Assembly (NCBI RefSeq): GCF_024349785.1
Contig: NZ_AP018818.1
Location: forward strand, 310,001-374,000
Direction: 5' to 3'
DNA: 64,000 nucleotides
From: Sphingomonas bisphenolicum
GTDB taxonomy: Bacteria > Pseudomonadota > Alphaproteobacteria > Sphingomonadales > Sphingomonadaceae
Position numbers and translations under genes: made by a program. The notes under the pieces are model-generated. The model did no database searches. It was not told the DNA's origin and saw only the letters and a program-made list of their open reading frames with translations. Positions within the stretch are counted from its first letter, which is position 1, and each line of letters begins with the position of its first letter. Shown in pieces: positions 36,536-45,193 of the stretch.

Positions 36536-37347
36536 AATATCACATCCTCAGCGCCACCCGATCGCTGGGCCTGCTGCCCATGTTCGATCGCATGGCCTTC
36601 CTGCGCAAGCGGGCGCGGGCGGCGCGCAGCAACCGCGCCTTCCTCGCCCGCCATCCCGGCTTCGCGGTGCCGCCGGAGGATCTGGCCTTCGACGCCTATA
36701 ACAAGGTCGACTGGGCCGACTATCATGACGTGGGGCTAGCCCATGCGGCGCTGTTCGCGCGGCTCGTCCGCACCCACCTGCCCGATGCGCAACCCTTGCG
36801 CGTGCTGGAATGGGGCTGTGGGCCGGGCCGGCTGATCCGCCATATGCCGGCACTGCTGGCCGGTCGATCGCCGCAGATCAGCGGCGCCGATTATAATCCG
36901 GCGACGATCGACTGGTGCCGCGCGCATCTGCCGGGCATCGATTTTGCGTTGAATGGCCTCGCGCCGCCCTTGCCCTTTCCCGACAATAGTTTCGACGCGG
37001 TCTATAATTTCTCGGTCTTCACCCATTTGTCGGCGGCCATGCATCGCGACTGGACCGCCGAACTGCACCGGATTTTGCGACGCGGCGGGCTGATGATCGC
37101 GACCACCCATGGCGATCATTATCGCTATCTGCTGACCCAGAAGCGCGAAATCGACGCCTATGATCGCGGCGAGCTGGTGACGCAGAAACGGTTCGAGGAG
37201 GGGAAGAAATGGTATTTCGCCATCCATCCGCCCGTCTGGGTGCGTAATTCTCTGCTCGCCGCCTTCGATCGGGTCGAGCAGGTCGCGCCCGGCCCCGACG
37301 CGGGCATGACGCAGGATGTGTGGACCGGGTTCAAACCCCATGGCTGA
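36532..37347 (+). CDS. Class I SAM-dependent methyltransferase
   Basis: A 271-residue methyltransferase. Motif I is VLEWGCGPG (about 88-96), followed by GADYNPATIDWC, the post-motif FPDNSFDAVYNFSVFTHL and RRGGLMIATTHG. It overlaps the chain-length gene (ATGA) and, by 8 bases, the next glycosyltransferase gene. A likely role is methylation of a sugar in the exopolysaccharide or capping to stop chain growth; the acceptor is not known. Confidence 0.82.
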   Translation: MKYHILSATRSLGLLPMFDRMAFLRKRARAARSNRAFLARHPGFAVPPEDLAFDAYNKVDWADYHDVGLAHAALFARLVRTHLPDAQPLRVLEWGCGPGRLIRHMPALLAGRSPQISGADYNPATIDWCRAHLPGIDFALNGLAPPLPFPDNSFDAVYNFSVFTHLSAAMHRDWTAELHRILRRGGLMIATTHGDHYRYLLTQKREIDAYDRGELVTQKRFEEGKKWYFAIHPPVWVRNSLLAAFDRVEQVAPGPDAGMTQDVWTGFKPHG

Positions 37348-38551
37348 CGCGGCCAGCCCTTTGCGTCCCTTGCGCATCGCCATTATCGGCGATCGCGGCA
37401 TCCCCGCGCGCTATAGCGGCTTTTCGACCCTGGTGGAGGAACTGGCGGTCGGGCTGGTGCGCAGCCATGGCATGGACGTCACCGTCTATTGCCGGAACCA
37501 ATATTATGAGGCGCGCCCGCCGGCCTGGCAGGGGGTGCGGTGTCGTTACCTCCCCGCGCCGGGCGGCAAGAGTTTCGAGAGCATCATCCATAGCAACCTG
37601 GCCCTATGGGACGCCGCCTTCCGCCGCTTCGATCTTGTCTTCGTCGTCGATCCGGGCAATGGCCCCTTCATCCTGCCGCTCCGCGCGCTGGGCGTGCCGG
37701 TGCTGATCCATACCGATGGACTGGGCTGGCAACGGCGCAAATGGAATGACTTGCAGCGGACTTATTATAAATGGTCCGAATGGGTCAGCGCACGGCTTGC
37801 CACCTGGCTGGTCACGGATTCGCGTGCGATGCAGGATTATTATGCCCGGGAATATGGCGCGGACTCCACCTACATCCCCTATGGCGGTGCGGTCGGGGAG
37901 GCGCCCGACATCGACGCCTTGGCCCAATATGGCGTCACGCCCGGTGCCTATTATCTGGTCGTTGCGCGGATGGAGCCGGAAAATAATGTCGATCATATCA
38001 TCCGCGAATATCGCGCATCCGGCGTTACGAAGCCGCTGATCGTCGTCGGATCGGTCCCCTATGACAGCGCCTATGCCCGCGCCGTCGCGGCGGAGCATGA
38101 CGGGCAGGTGCGCTGCGTCGGCGGCGTGTTCGACTCTGCCGCGCTCAACGCGCTCTATCGCCATTGCGCCGCCTATCTGCATGGGCATGAGGTCGGCGGC
38201 ACCAACCCGAGCCTGTTGCGCGCGATGCACTGGGGGGCGCCCTGCGTGCCGATCGACGTGATCTTCCACCGGGAAAATGTCGGCCCCGACAATGTCTATT
38301 TCAGCAAGGATGACGGCGCGCTGGCGACCATCCTGCGCGATCTCGATCCCGATCCCCCACGCCGCGCCGCGCTGGGCCGGGCGGCGCAGGCTCACGCCGC
38401 CGCCCATTTCCGCTGGGACGCGGTGATCGACGGCTATGCTGGCCTGTTCCGTCAACTGGTGGCGCTGAAGGCGTCCGGGCGGCGACCGACCGGGGCGCTG
38501 ATCGGCGAAACTTACCGCCCGGAACTTCTCGCGCCTGCGCAGGTCGCATGA
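37340..38551 (+). CDS. Glycosyltransferase with DUF1972 N-terminal domain (rhamnosyltransferase-like)
   Basis: A 403-residue GT-B enzyme. The N-terminus IIGDRGIPARYSGFSTLVEEL is the hallmark of the DUF1972 domain found with rhamnosyl- and related transferases. The donor domain has YLVVARMEPENNVDHII and HEVGGTNPSLLRAM. ATG 37340 overlaps the methyltransferase stop. It would transfer a sugar, possibly L-rhamnose, to the repeat unit; the donor is inferred from the family. Confidence 0.82.
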   Translation: MADAASPLRPLRIAIIGDRGIPARYSGFSTLVEELAVGLVRSHGMDVTVYCRNQYYEARPPAWQGVRCRYLPAPGGKSFESIIHSNLALWDAAFRRFDLVFVVDPGNGPFILPLRALGVPVLIHTDGLGWQRRKWNDLQRTYYKWSEWVSARLATWLVTDSRAMQDYYAREYGADSTYIPYGGAVGEAPDIDALAQYGVTPGAYYLVVARMEPENNVDHIIREYRASGVTKPLIVVGSVPYDSAYARAVAAEHDGQVRCVGGVFDSAALNALYRHCAAYLHGHEVGGTNPSLLRAMHWGAPCVPIDVIFHRENVGPDNVYFSKDDGALATILRDLDPDPPRRAALGRAAQAHAAAHFRWDAVIDGYAGLFRQLVALKASGRRPTGALIGETYRPELLAPAQVA

Positions 38552-39708
38552 AGATCCTGCATGTCTTCAACCGCCATCGGGGCGGCGGCGGGGCCGACAA
38601 CGCCTGGGACGCGACCATCGCCCTGTCGCGGCGACGGGGTTTAGATATCGATATATTCGAAAGGGATAGCTGCGATCTTTCAACAGGCATGGCAGGCAAG
38701 CTCAGCGCCTTCGCCAACGGCCTCTACGCGCCCGATACGCTGCGCGCCTTCGCCGCCCGGCTGGAACGGGACCGACCCGATATCGTTCACACGCATGAAC
38801 TTTATCCACTTCTGACCCCATGGCTGTTCGAACAGTGCACCCGCGCCGGCATCCCGATCGTCCATAGCTGCTATGATTTTCGCATCACCTGCCCGATCGC
38901 CACCCATCATGACGGGGCCGGGGTCTGCACCCGTTGCGCCGATCACGGCGCGCATCACGCCCTTTTGCGCAACTGCCGCGAGAACTTGCCCGAAAGCGCC
39001 GCCTTCGCGTTGCGCCATGCGGTGGCGGGCTGGCGCGACTTCTACCGCCGCCATGTCAGCCGCTTCATCGTCCTGACCGACTTCAGCCGCGACTGGCTCC
39101 ATACCAAAGCCGGCATCCCGCTAGAGCGCATCAGCGTCAATGAATGCGCGATCACCGCCGCGGCCGATCCGGTCGATCCGGCACAGGGCGCCTATTTCGC
39201 CTTCGCCGGCCGCTTCGTGCCGGAAAAGGGCCTGGACGTGTTGATCGAGGCAAGCCGCATGACGGGCCTGCCGATCCATGTCGCCGGCCCGCACGGCAGC
39301 GACCCCGCGCCGCTCCTGGCGCAGGGCGTGCCGGTGACGATCACCGATGGTCCGCAATCGCTGGCGGCCATCTATCGCGGCGCGCGAGCGCTGGTGGTGC
39401 CCAGCCTCTGGTTCGAAACCTTCGCCATCGTCGCGGCCGAAGCGATGGCCCACGGCGTCCCGGTCATCGCATCACGGATCGGCGCGCTGAACGACACGGT
39501 GCGCGAAGGGCTCTGCGGCCTGCATTTCACCCCCGGCGATGCGGCCGATCTCGCCCGCCAGATGCGGCGTCTGTGGGACGATCCGGCGCTATGCCGTAGC
39601 CTCGGCGCGACAGCCCATGCCGATGTCCGCACGCGCTTCAACGAAGACATTCATTTTCAAAGACTTATGGATGCCTATGAACAGGTGCTGTTCAGCTTGC
39701 GCCGATAA
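38548..39708 (+). CDS. GT4 glycosyltransferase
   Basis: A 386-residue GT-B enzyme with the acceptor-domain start ILHVFNRHRGGGGADN, a cysteine-rich insert (CYDFRITCP, CTRCADHG; about 110-135) common in one group of GT4 enzymes, and the donor-domain FAGRFVPEKGLDVLIEA and ETFAIVAAEAMAHGVPVIAS (E-x7-E). It overlaps the preceding gene by ATGA and is the last gene of the rightward exopolysaccharide operon. The sugar it adds is unknown. Confidence 0.83.
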   Translation: MKILHVFNRHRGGGGADNAWDATIALSRRRGLDIDIFERDSCDLSTGMAGKLSAFANGLYAPDTLRAFAARLERDRPDIVHTHELYPLLTPWLFEQCTRAGIPIVHSCYDFRITCPIATHHDGAGVCTRCADHGAHHALLRNCRENLPESAAFALRHAVAGWRDFYRRHVSRFIVLTDFSRDWLHTKAGIPLERISVNECAITAAADPVDPAQGAYFAFAGRFVPEKGLDVLIEASRMTGLPIHVAGPHGSDPAPLLAQGVPVTITDGPQSLAAIYRGARALVVPSLWFETFAIVAAEAMAHGVPVIASRIGALNDTVREGLCGLHFTPGDAADLARQMRRLWDDPALCRSLGATAHADVRTRFNEDIHFQRLMDAYEQVLFSLRR

Positions 39709-39721
39709 GACACCGGTATCA
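39709..39721. promoter_or_regulatory. Possible second LacI-type operator, GACACCGGTATCA
   Basis: GACACCGGTATC is a near-perfect palindrome (GAYACCGGTRTC). It directly follows the glycosyltransferase stop codon and lies just beyond the 3' end of the LacI gene. It shares GACACCGGT-N-TC with the sequence at 40841-40852 on the other side of that gene. Such GC-rich words are common in coding DNA here, so this is a weak call. Confidence 0.3.
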
Positions 39722-39734
39722 TAACGGTCACCCA

Positions 39735-40787
39735 TCAACCGGCTGCAGGCGGTGCCACCGACCCCCGACGGATCAGCATCGAACTGAACATCGAAGGCGC
39801 ACCGACCTCCGCGTCCTCGCCGGTCGCGGCACCGATCAGCTTCAGTCCGGCGGCGCGGCGCATGGCCACGGTCGGCCAGCGCACGGTAGTCAGTGGTGGC
39901 CAGACCCGCGTCGTGATCGGCGTGTCGTCGAAGCCGACGATCGACAATTGTTCCGGCACGGCGATGCCCCGCAGGCGCGCGGCATAGAGCACGCCCGCCG
40001 CCATCTCGTCATTGGCGGCGAAAATCGCGGTCGGTCGCGGCGACAGGTCGAGCAGACTTTCACACTCCGCCAGACCCGATTCGAACGTATAATGGCGATC
40101 CGCTACCAGACTGCGCGGCAGGGCGATGCCGGCGTCGGCCAGCGCCAGTTCGAAACCGTCGCGCCGTTCCTGCGCCGACCGGAAGCCATGCGGCCCGGCG
40201 ATCAGGCCGATCCGTCGATGCCCTTGTGCAATCAGATAGCGCGTCGCATCGGCCACTGCGTCGCGATCGTTGGACGCCACCATATGGTCGGCATCGTCCC
40301 AGGTCGCCGATCCTATGCGGACATAGCGACAGCCTTCTTCATCCAGCATCCGGGCCAGCGCATCATTTTCGGACAAAGGCGGCACGATGACGACGCCGAA
40401 CAGGCGCTGGCGCGTAACGAAGCGGCGGATATCGTCCATCACCATAGGCGAACCGCGGTCGACCGGCCGGATCACCAGTTCGAATTCGGTGCCGTGCAGC
40501 GCCTCTAGCACACCGCGCTGCATACTCAGGATCGTCTGGAGATTGGGATTGTCGTAGACAAGGCCGATCAGGAAATTGCGCCCCAGCGCGAGCGCCCGCG
40601 CCTGCGGGTTGGGAACATAGCCCGTCTCCCGGATGATCGCCTCCACCTTGGCGCGCGTCTGGCGGTTGAGCAAGGGCGACCGGTTGATGACGCGACTGAC
40701 CGTTTTCTTCGACACGCCAGCCATGCGGGCAATGTCGTTGATGGTCAGTTTGGGCGCCGGTCCCTCTTCCTGCTGCTGCTTCGCCAT
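39735..40787 (-). CDS. LacI-family transcriptional regulator
   Basis: A 350-residue repressor. The N-terminal helix-turn-helix TINDIARMAGVSKKTVSRVI (about 15-34) with hinge NPQARAL is followed by the periplasmic-binding-protein-like effector domain (FLIGLVYDNPN, IGLIAGP, IFAANDEMAAGVL, VGFDDTPI). ATG 40787 follows AAGGCGG; upstream codons to 41126 are antisense to the next gene. It is divergent from the hydratase-like pseudogene and hexuronate-type permease, and most likely controls them through the inverted repeat at 40846-40869. Confidence 0.9.
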   Translation of the reverse strand: MAKQQQEEGPAPKLTINDIARMAGVSKKTVSRVINRSPLLNRQTRAKVEAIIRETGYVPNPQARALALGRNFLIGLVYDNPNLQTILSMQRGVLEALHGTEFELVIRPVDRGSPMVMDDIRRFVTRQRLFGVVIVPPLSENDALARMLDEEGCRYVRIGSATWDDADHMVASNDRDAVADATRYLIAQGHRRIGLIAGPHGFRSAQERRDGFELALADAGIALPRSLVADRHYTFESGLAECESLLDLSPRPTAIFAANDEMAAGVLYAARLRGIAVPEQLSIVGFDDTPITTRVWPPLTTVRWPTVAMRRAAGLKLIGAATGEDAEVGAPSMFSSMLIRRGSVAPPAAG

Positions 40788-40845
40788 TGCCGCCTTATAG
40801 CGCACAAGCGAGGCCGCGCCAGACGCATCGGCTTGTAAATGACAC

Positions 40846-40869
40846 CGGTTTCCAATAATGCGGAAACCG
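40846..40869. promoter_or_regulatory. Perfect inverted repeat, operator candidate for the LacI protein
   Basis: CGGTTTCC at 40846-40853 and GGAAACCG at 40862-40869 form a perfect 8-bp inverted repeat with an 8-bp spacer. It overlaps the ACACCGGT core at 40842-40849 typical of alphaproteobacterial LacI operators. It lies 59 bases upstream of the LacI start and 21 bases upstream of the hydratase start, placed to block both promoters. Confidence 0.6.
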
Positions 40870-40889
40870 ATCCCGGAAAAGGATGTTCG

Positions 40890-41674
40890 ATGAGAGGAAA
40901 TGACCAGGCAGGGCTGATAGCGGATCGCTTTCTCGCGGCGCGACCGGCCTGGCCGATTATCCCGGTCCCCCACCCGCGACGCTGGAGGACGGCTATGCCA
41001 TTCAGGCCGCCGCGATGGCGCGGAGTGCCGATCGAGTGGCGGGATGGAAGGTCGGACGCATCTTGCCGCCGCTGGCCGAACGCTATGGCTGCGACCGTCT
41101 GGCAGGACCGATTTTCGCGGCCTCACTCGGCGCGGCGGACGGGGATGCCACCGTCTTCGACCACGGCTTCGGCGCGGCGGAGGCTGAGTTTCTGTTGCGC
41201 ATCGGCCATGCGCCAGTAGCCGGCCAACGGCATTTCACGCTGGAGGAGGCCGCGGCGCATATCGACGCCGTGCATATCGGCATCGAGATCGCCAGTTCGC
41301 CGTTCGAGGGCATCAACGACCATGGCCCGGCCGTGACGATTTCCGACTTCGGCAACAATAATGGCTTGCTGGTCGGGCCAGCCGTGCCGGACTGGCGCAG
41401 CGGCGCCTATATCGAGCAGGCCGTTGTCACCCGGATCGACGGGTTCGCGGTCGGCACGGGCACGGCGGCGGCCTTTACCGATGGCGCGATCGGATCGGTG
41501 CGCTTCCTGCTGGAACATCTCGCAGCGCGCGGGATGGCGCTCGAACCGGGCTGGTGGATATCGACCGGGGCCATCACCGGCGTCCATCCCGTCAGGCCGG
41601 GACAGGATGTGGAAGCCGATTTCGGACCGTTCGGCACTCTAAGATGCAGGATCGAAGCCCAAAAGCCGCGATGA
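40890..41674 (+). pseudogene. 2-keto-4-pentenoate hydratase/OHED hydratase-like gene with a 5' frameshift
   Basis: The family is the MhpD/HpcG-type hydratases, related to fumarylacetoacetate hydrolases. The N-terminal part (ATG 40890, reading MRGNDQAGLIADRFLAAR) is in one frame; the continuation GLADYPGPPPATLEDGYAIQ, then the whole remainder (AGWKVG, FGAAEAEFLL, HIGIEIASSP, GNNNGLLVG, WISTGAITG), is in another. The shift falls at about 40941-40949 and equals one missing base. The second frame has no ATG before 41015, and a TGA at 40901 closes it upstream. Either the gene is broken, or the base is a sequencing error, or a shortened 219-residue protein is made from 41015. The stop overlaps ATG 41671 at the head of the permease frame. 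Confidence 0.75.
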
Positions 41675-41709
41675 ACAGCGGACGCACGGGCCGCAACAGG
41701 AGCAGGAAG

Positions 41710-42990
41710 ATGAAGGACATGGCCATCGGGGATCGCCCGCCGACCCGCTATCGCTGGGTCGTGATCGGGCTGTTGTTCGCGGCGACCGCGATCAACTATG
41801 TCGATCGCCAGATGATCGGCGTGCTCAAACCCACGCTGTCGACGGAAATGGCCTGGTCGGAAACCGATTATGCCAATATCGTCTTCTGGTTCCAGGCGGC
41901 CTATGCCGTGGGCTATCTGGGCTTTGGCCGGATCGTCGACCTGGTGGGCGCGCGTTTCGGCTACGCCATAGCGGTGGTCATCTGGACCATCGCCCATATG
42001 GCGCATGGCGGCGTCCATAGCGTCACCCAGTTCGCCATGGCGCGGTTCGGCCTGGGCGTCGGCGAGTCGGGCAATTTCCCGGCAGGTATCAAGGCCGTCA
42101 CCGAATGGTTCCCGCAGAAGGAGCGCGCCTTCGCCATCGGCCTGTTCAACGCGGGCGCCAATATCGGCGCGATCGTGACGCCGCTGCTGGTCCCATGGCT
42201 GACCGTCGCTTACGGCTGGCGCGTCGCCTTCTACGCCACCGGACTTTTCGGCATAATCTGGCTGATCGCCTGGCTGGTCTTCTACCGCAGGCCGGAGGAT
42301 CATGCCAAGATGTCGCCGGAGGAGCTGGCCTATATCCGCCAAGACCCGGCCGATCCGGTTCAGTCGATCGGCTGGGGTCGGCTGATCACCGTCCGCGAAA
42401 CCTGGGCCTATGCGATCGGCAAATTCTGCATCGACCCGATCTGGTGGTTCTTCCTCTTCTGGCTGCCCGGCTATCTGGGCACCCGCTACGGCCTAGACCT
42501 GCTCAGCTTCGGGCCGCCGCTGGTCGCCATCTATCTACTGTCGGACTTGGGCAGCGTCGCGGGCGGCTGGATGTCGGGCCGGCTGATGAAGGCGGGCAGG
42601 AGCGTCAACGCCGCGCGCAAACTCACCATGTTGTTGTGCGCCTGCGCGGTGCTGCCGGTCTTCTTCGCCCAGTCGATTGACAATCTGTGGGTTGCGGTGC
42701 TCGTCATCGGCGTGGCGACGGCGGCACATCAGGCGTTTTCAGCGAATCTCTACACCTTGCCATCGGACCTGTTCCCGCGCGGGGCGGTAGGATCGGTCGT
42801 CGGCATCGGCGGAACATTGGGCGCGGTGGGCGGCATGGCGATGGCCAAATATGCCGGTTATATCCTCGACGGCATCGGCAGCTACACGCCGCTGTTCGCC
42901 GTGGCGGGGAGCGCCTATTTCGTGGCGCTGGCGGCGGTCCACATCCTCTCGCCGCGGCTGGAAAGGATCAATATGGCGATCGCCGACTGA
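41710..42990 (+). CDS. MFS permease, hexuronate/sugar-acid (ExuT-like, ACS family)
   Basis: Inner-membrane permease of 426 residues with 12 predicted segments. The first-helix signature AINYVDRQMIGVLKP and the loop RFGLGVGESGNFPAGIKAVTEWFP are hallmarks of the anion:cation symporters that take up hexuronates and related sugar acids. ATG 41710 follows AGGAG at 41698-41702 and is preferred to ATG 41671, which overlaps the preceding gene stop. Its pairing with the LacI gene and a keto-acid hydratase suggests import of galacturonate or another aldonate from pectin breakdown. Confidence 0.86.
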   Translation: MKDMAIGDRPPTRYRWVVIGLLFAATAINYVDRQMIGVLKPTLSTEMAWSETDYANIVFWFQAAYAVGYLGFGRIVDLVGARFGYAIAVVIWTIAHMAHGGVHSVTQFAMARFGLGVGESGNFPAGIKAVTEWFPQKERAFAIGLFNAGANIGAIVTPLLVPWLTVAYGWRVAFYATGLFGIIWLIAWLVFYRRPEDHAKMSPEELAYIRQDPADPVQSIGWGRLITVRETWAYAIGKFCIDPIWWFFLFWLPGYLGTRYGLDLLSFGPPLVAIYLLSDLGSVAGGWMSGRLMKAGRSVNAARKLTMLLCACAVLPVFFAQSIDNLWVAVLVIGVATAAHQAFSANLYTLPSDLFPRGAVGSVVGIGGTLGAVGGMAMAKYAGYILDGIGSYTPLFAVAGSAYFVALAAVHILSPRLERINMAIAD

Positions 42991-42999
42991 GGAGAAGAA

Positions 43000-43028
43000 G
43001 AAGCCCGCCATGTCGTCCGGCAGGCTTC
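43000..43028 (+). terminator. Hairpin after permease gene
   Basis: GAAGCC at 43000-43005 pairs with GGCTTC at 43023-43028, and inner GCC/GGC pairing follows after a mismatch. It begins 9 bases after the permease stop in the convergent gap. There is no clear T-run. Confidence 0.5.
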
Positions 43029-43101
43029 CCCGGCGGTCCGCAAAATAGGAAATGGCCGTCCCAACTTCGCATATTTCCAGCACGTCCCGCAATGTTAGTG
43101 C

Positions 43102-43190
43102 CGCAATAGGATAGTATATTGCGAGCACCGACCCGGCCCGCCCTGTCCGACAGATCGGACTATAGCCCGCTCCGGGGCTGTAGGACAGGG
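43102..43190. other. Structured convergent gap: two inverted-repeat elements
   Basis: Between the permease and the aldo-keto reductase stops lies non-coding DNA with CGCAATA/TATTGCG (43102-43108, 43117-43123). A nested structure then follows at 43141-43190: outer stem CCCTGTCC/GGACAGGG, with inner hairpins GTCCGA/TCGGAC (43145-43160) and AGCCC/GGGCT (43165-43180). The outer and first inner stems share bases, so they are alternatives. It may be the terminator of the reductase operon or a small structured RNA. Confidence 0.4.
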
Positions 43191-43191
43191 T

Positions 43192-44202
43192 CTAAGCCGC
43201 CATTCCCGCCGGGACCGGCGCGCGGGCGTCGATGAGCCCTTCGTCCCGCAACGCCAGCCAGAAGCCCGCAGGAACAGGCTGCGCCATTTGCGCGATGGCG
43301 CTGCGCAGATGGGCGGTCGTTCCGATGCCGGGGATGACGCTCGCGACGACAGGATGCGCCAGCGGAAATTGCAGCGCCGCCGCGCCCAGCGGCACGCCGA
43401 ACCTGTCGCATTGTTCCTCGATCCGGCGGACCCGGTCCACGATCGACGCGGGGGGATCGCCATAATCATAATGGACCGGCCCGCCATGCCGCACGCCTTG
43501 CGCCAGAATGCCCGAATTGAAGGGACCGCCCAAGATGATGCGTACCCCCCGTGCGGCGCAGAGCGGCAGGAGGCTGTCGAGCGGCGCCTGCTCCAGCAAG
43601 GTGTAGCGCCCGGCCAGCAGGATCAGGTCGATATCGGCATGGGCCAATATCTCTTCGCAGACCGCCGTTTCATTGACGCCCAGGCCGATCGCCCGAACCG
43701 CGCCGGTGCGGCGCAATTCCTCCATCGCGCGAAATCCGCCATCCAGGAATTCGCGCATCCGCGCTTCATGCGCGTCGCCATGCGCAAACCGACCGATATC
43801 ATGGACATAGAGGATGTCGATGCAATCCCGTCTAAGCCTGCCCCGGCTTGCCTCATAAGAGCGCATGACGGCGTCATAACTATAGTCGAAACGGCTTTCA
43901 TAGGGTTCTGGGGACACGAAACCCTGCCGCGCCTGCGACAGATCCGCGTCGAGCGTCGGATCGAGCCGCCGCCCGACCTTGGTCGAGATGATCGCGCGCC
44001 GGTGCGGATCAATCTCCGCCAGCGCCGCACCCAGGCGCTTTTCGCTCAGCCCGAAGCCATAATGGGGGGCGGTGTCGAAATAGCGTAGCCCGGCTGCCCA
44101 GGCCTGATCGATTACCGCCCGCGCATCTGCGTCCGGGATCGCGCGATAGAGGTTGCCGATCGCAGCGGCCCCGAAACCCAGTCTGCCGAAATCCAGCGCC
44201 AC
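43192..44202 (-). CDS. Aldo-keto reductase, L-fucose/D-threo-aldose 1-dehydrogenase type
   Basis: A 336-residue enzyme closely related to the reductase half of the fusion at 3472-4731. The tetrad is Asp43, Tyr48 (FDTAPHYGFG), Lys75 (STKVGR) and His134 (YVHDIG). It would oxidise L-fucose or a similar aldose at C1 to the lactone using NAD(P). It starts with GTG 44202 behind AGGAGAAG. Unlike the fusion it ends normally after PVPAGMAA. Twelve bases separate it from the lactonase gene upstream, so oxidation and lactone opening are encoded together. Confidence 0.85.
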   Translation of the reverse strand: MALDFGRLGFGAAAIGNLYRAIPDADARAVIDQAWAAGLRYFDTAPHYGFGLSEKRLGAALAEIDPHRRAIISTKVGRRLDPTLDADLSQARQGFVSPEPYESRFDYSYDAVMRSYEASRGRLRRDCIDILYVHDIGRFAHGDAHEARMREFLDGGFRAMEELRRTGAVRAIGLGVNETAVCEEILAHADIDLILLAGRYTLLEQAPLDSLLPLCAARGVRIILGGPFNSGILAQGVRHGGPVHYDYGDPPASIVDRVRRIEEQCDRFGVPLGAAALQFPLAHPVVASVIPGIGTTAHLRSAIAQMAQPVPAGFWLALRDEGLIDARAPVPAGMAA

Positions 44203-44214
44203 ATTCTTCTCCTG

Positions 44215-45054
44215 TTATGCAAGGCCGTAGAAGGCGCGCGCGGCGCCCTCGAACAGGCAGGCGCTTCGCTTCGCGTCCAGAACGCCCGCCAACCGGACCG
44301 CATCGTCGACCCAGTCGTGATAGGCGTCCCCCATGTGCAGCAGCACCGGCCAGTCGCTGCCCCACATCGTCCGGTCGCCGAAGCAGGCGAGTATATGCGC
44401 GACATAGGGCGCCAGCGCGTCGGCCGATTGCCCCGACGCCTGTTCGGTGCGGAGGCCCGACAGCTTGCACCAGATATTGGGATAGCGCGCGAGCGCGGCC
44501 AGATCGTCCCGCCAGGGATCGATGATATGGTCCGCCACAGGCGGCTTTGCGCCATGGTCGATCACGATCGGCAGGTCGGGCCAGCGTTCGGCGAAACGGG
44601 CGAGGACGGGCAGGTGGCGCGGCTGGACCAGCGCGTCGAAGCGCAGGCCATGCGCCAGCATCGCCTGGATCGCCGGTGCGAGATCGGCTCGCAAGATCCA
44701 GTCGCTCGCCTCGATGCTCTGGAGCATGGGGCGCAGCCCGACGCTTTTGGGCCGGGCGGCCAATTGGGCGATCCGCGCGGGCGCGTCGTCCGCCTCCAGC
44801 GCGACCCAGCCGACCACGCCCAACACAAGCGGATCGTCCGCCACCAGATCGAGCATCCAGTCGGTATCGCGATCGTCCGGTTGCGACTGGACCAATATGG
44901 TGCCCGCCAGATCAAGCCCCGCGGTCGCCGCACGCAGATCGTCGGCCAGGAAATCGCGATGGATCAGCGGCCAGCCGGCGTCCGGCCACGCCTGACCCGG
45001 CCCGCCGATCCGCCAGAAATGCTGGTGCGAATCCAGGATGCGGGGTCGCGTCAC
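44215..45054 (-). CDS. Amidohydrolase-family sugar lactonase (L-fucono/L-rhamnono-lactonase type)
   Basis: A 279-residue amidohydrolase-2 protein. The metal-binding HxH is His10/His12 in DSHQHFW; the later VIDHGAKPP and MWGSDWPV segments carry the other metal ligand and catalytic Asp. This family includes L-fuconolactonase and the L-rhamnono-lactonase LRA2. GTG 45054 is chosen because the domain begins there and AAAGG lies upstream; further upstream codons to 45156 translate as Cys/Gly-rich sequence across the operator. It is divergent from the diketo-acid hydrolase gene. Confidence 0.83.
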   Translation of the reverse strand: MTRPRILDSHQHFWRIGGPGQAWPDAGWPLIHRDFLADDLRAATAGLDLAGTILVQSQPDDRDTDWMLDLVADDPLVLGVVGWVALEADDAPARIAQLAARPKSVGLRPMLQSIEASDWILRADLAPAIQAMLAHGLRFDALVQPRHLPVLARFAERWPDLPIVIDHGAKPPVADHIIDPWRDDLAALARYPNIWCKLSGLRTEQASGQSADALAPYVAHILACFGDRTMWGSDWPVLLHMGDAYHDWVDDAVRLAGVLDAKRSACLFEGAARAFYGLA

Positions 45055-45125
45055 GCCTTTACCTCGTGCATGTCGGTTCCCGCCTCTCCCATATCCTCGC
45101 ACCTTGTTTTTCCCAACAACATAAG

Positions 45126-45143
45126 ACATCATACAACATGATG
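45126..45143. promoter_or_regulatory. Operator candidate A of shared motif ACRTCATACAACATRATG
   Basis: The sequence ACATCATACAACATGATG contains CATCAT-N5-ATGATG, a perfect inverted repeat, in the divergent region between lactonase and diketo-acid hydrolase genes. It matches 16 of 18 positions of the site at 55819-55836 (other strand). Spacing and TCATACAACAT core look like a GntR/FCD-family operator; no such regulator lies in the window. Confidence 0.6.
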
Positions 45144-45193
45144 CGCGGCTGTCCATGCCGCTTCATGCCATGCCATAAGAAAGGACGTTCATC

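Noticed and set aside
43141..43190. Cloverleaf-like folding considered as a tRNA
   Set aside because: It is too short, has no anticodon stem-loop or T-psi-C sequence, and the outer and inner stems compete for the same bases.
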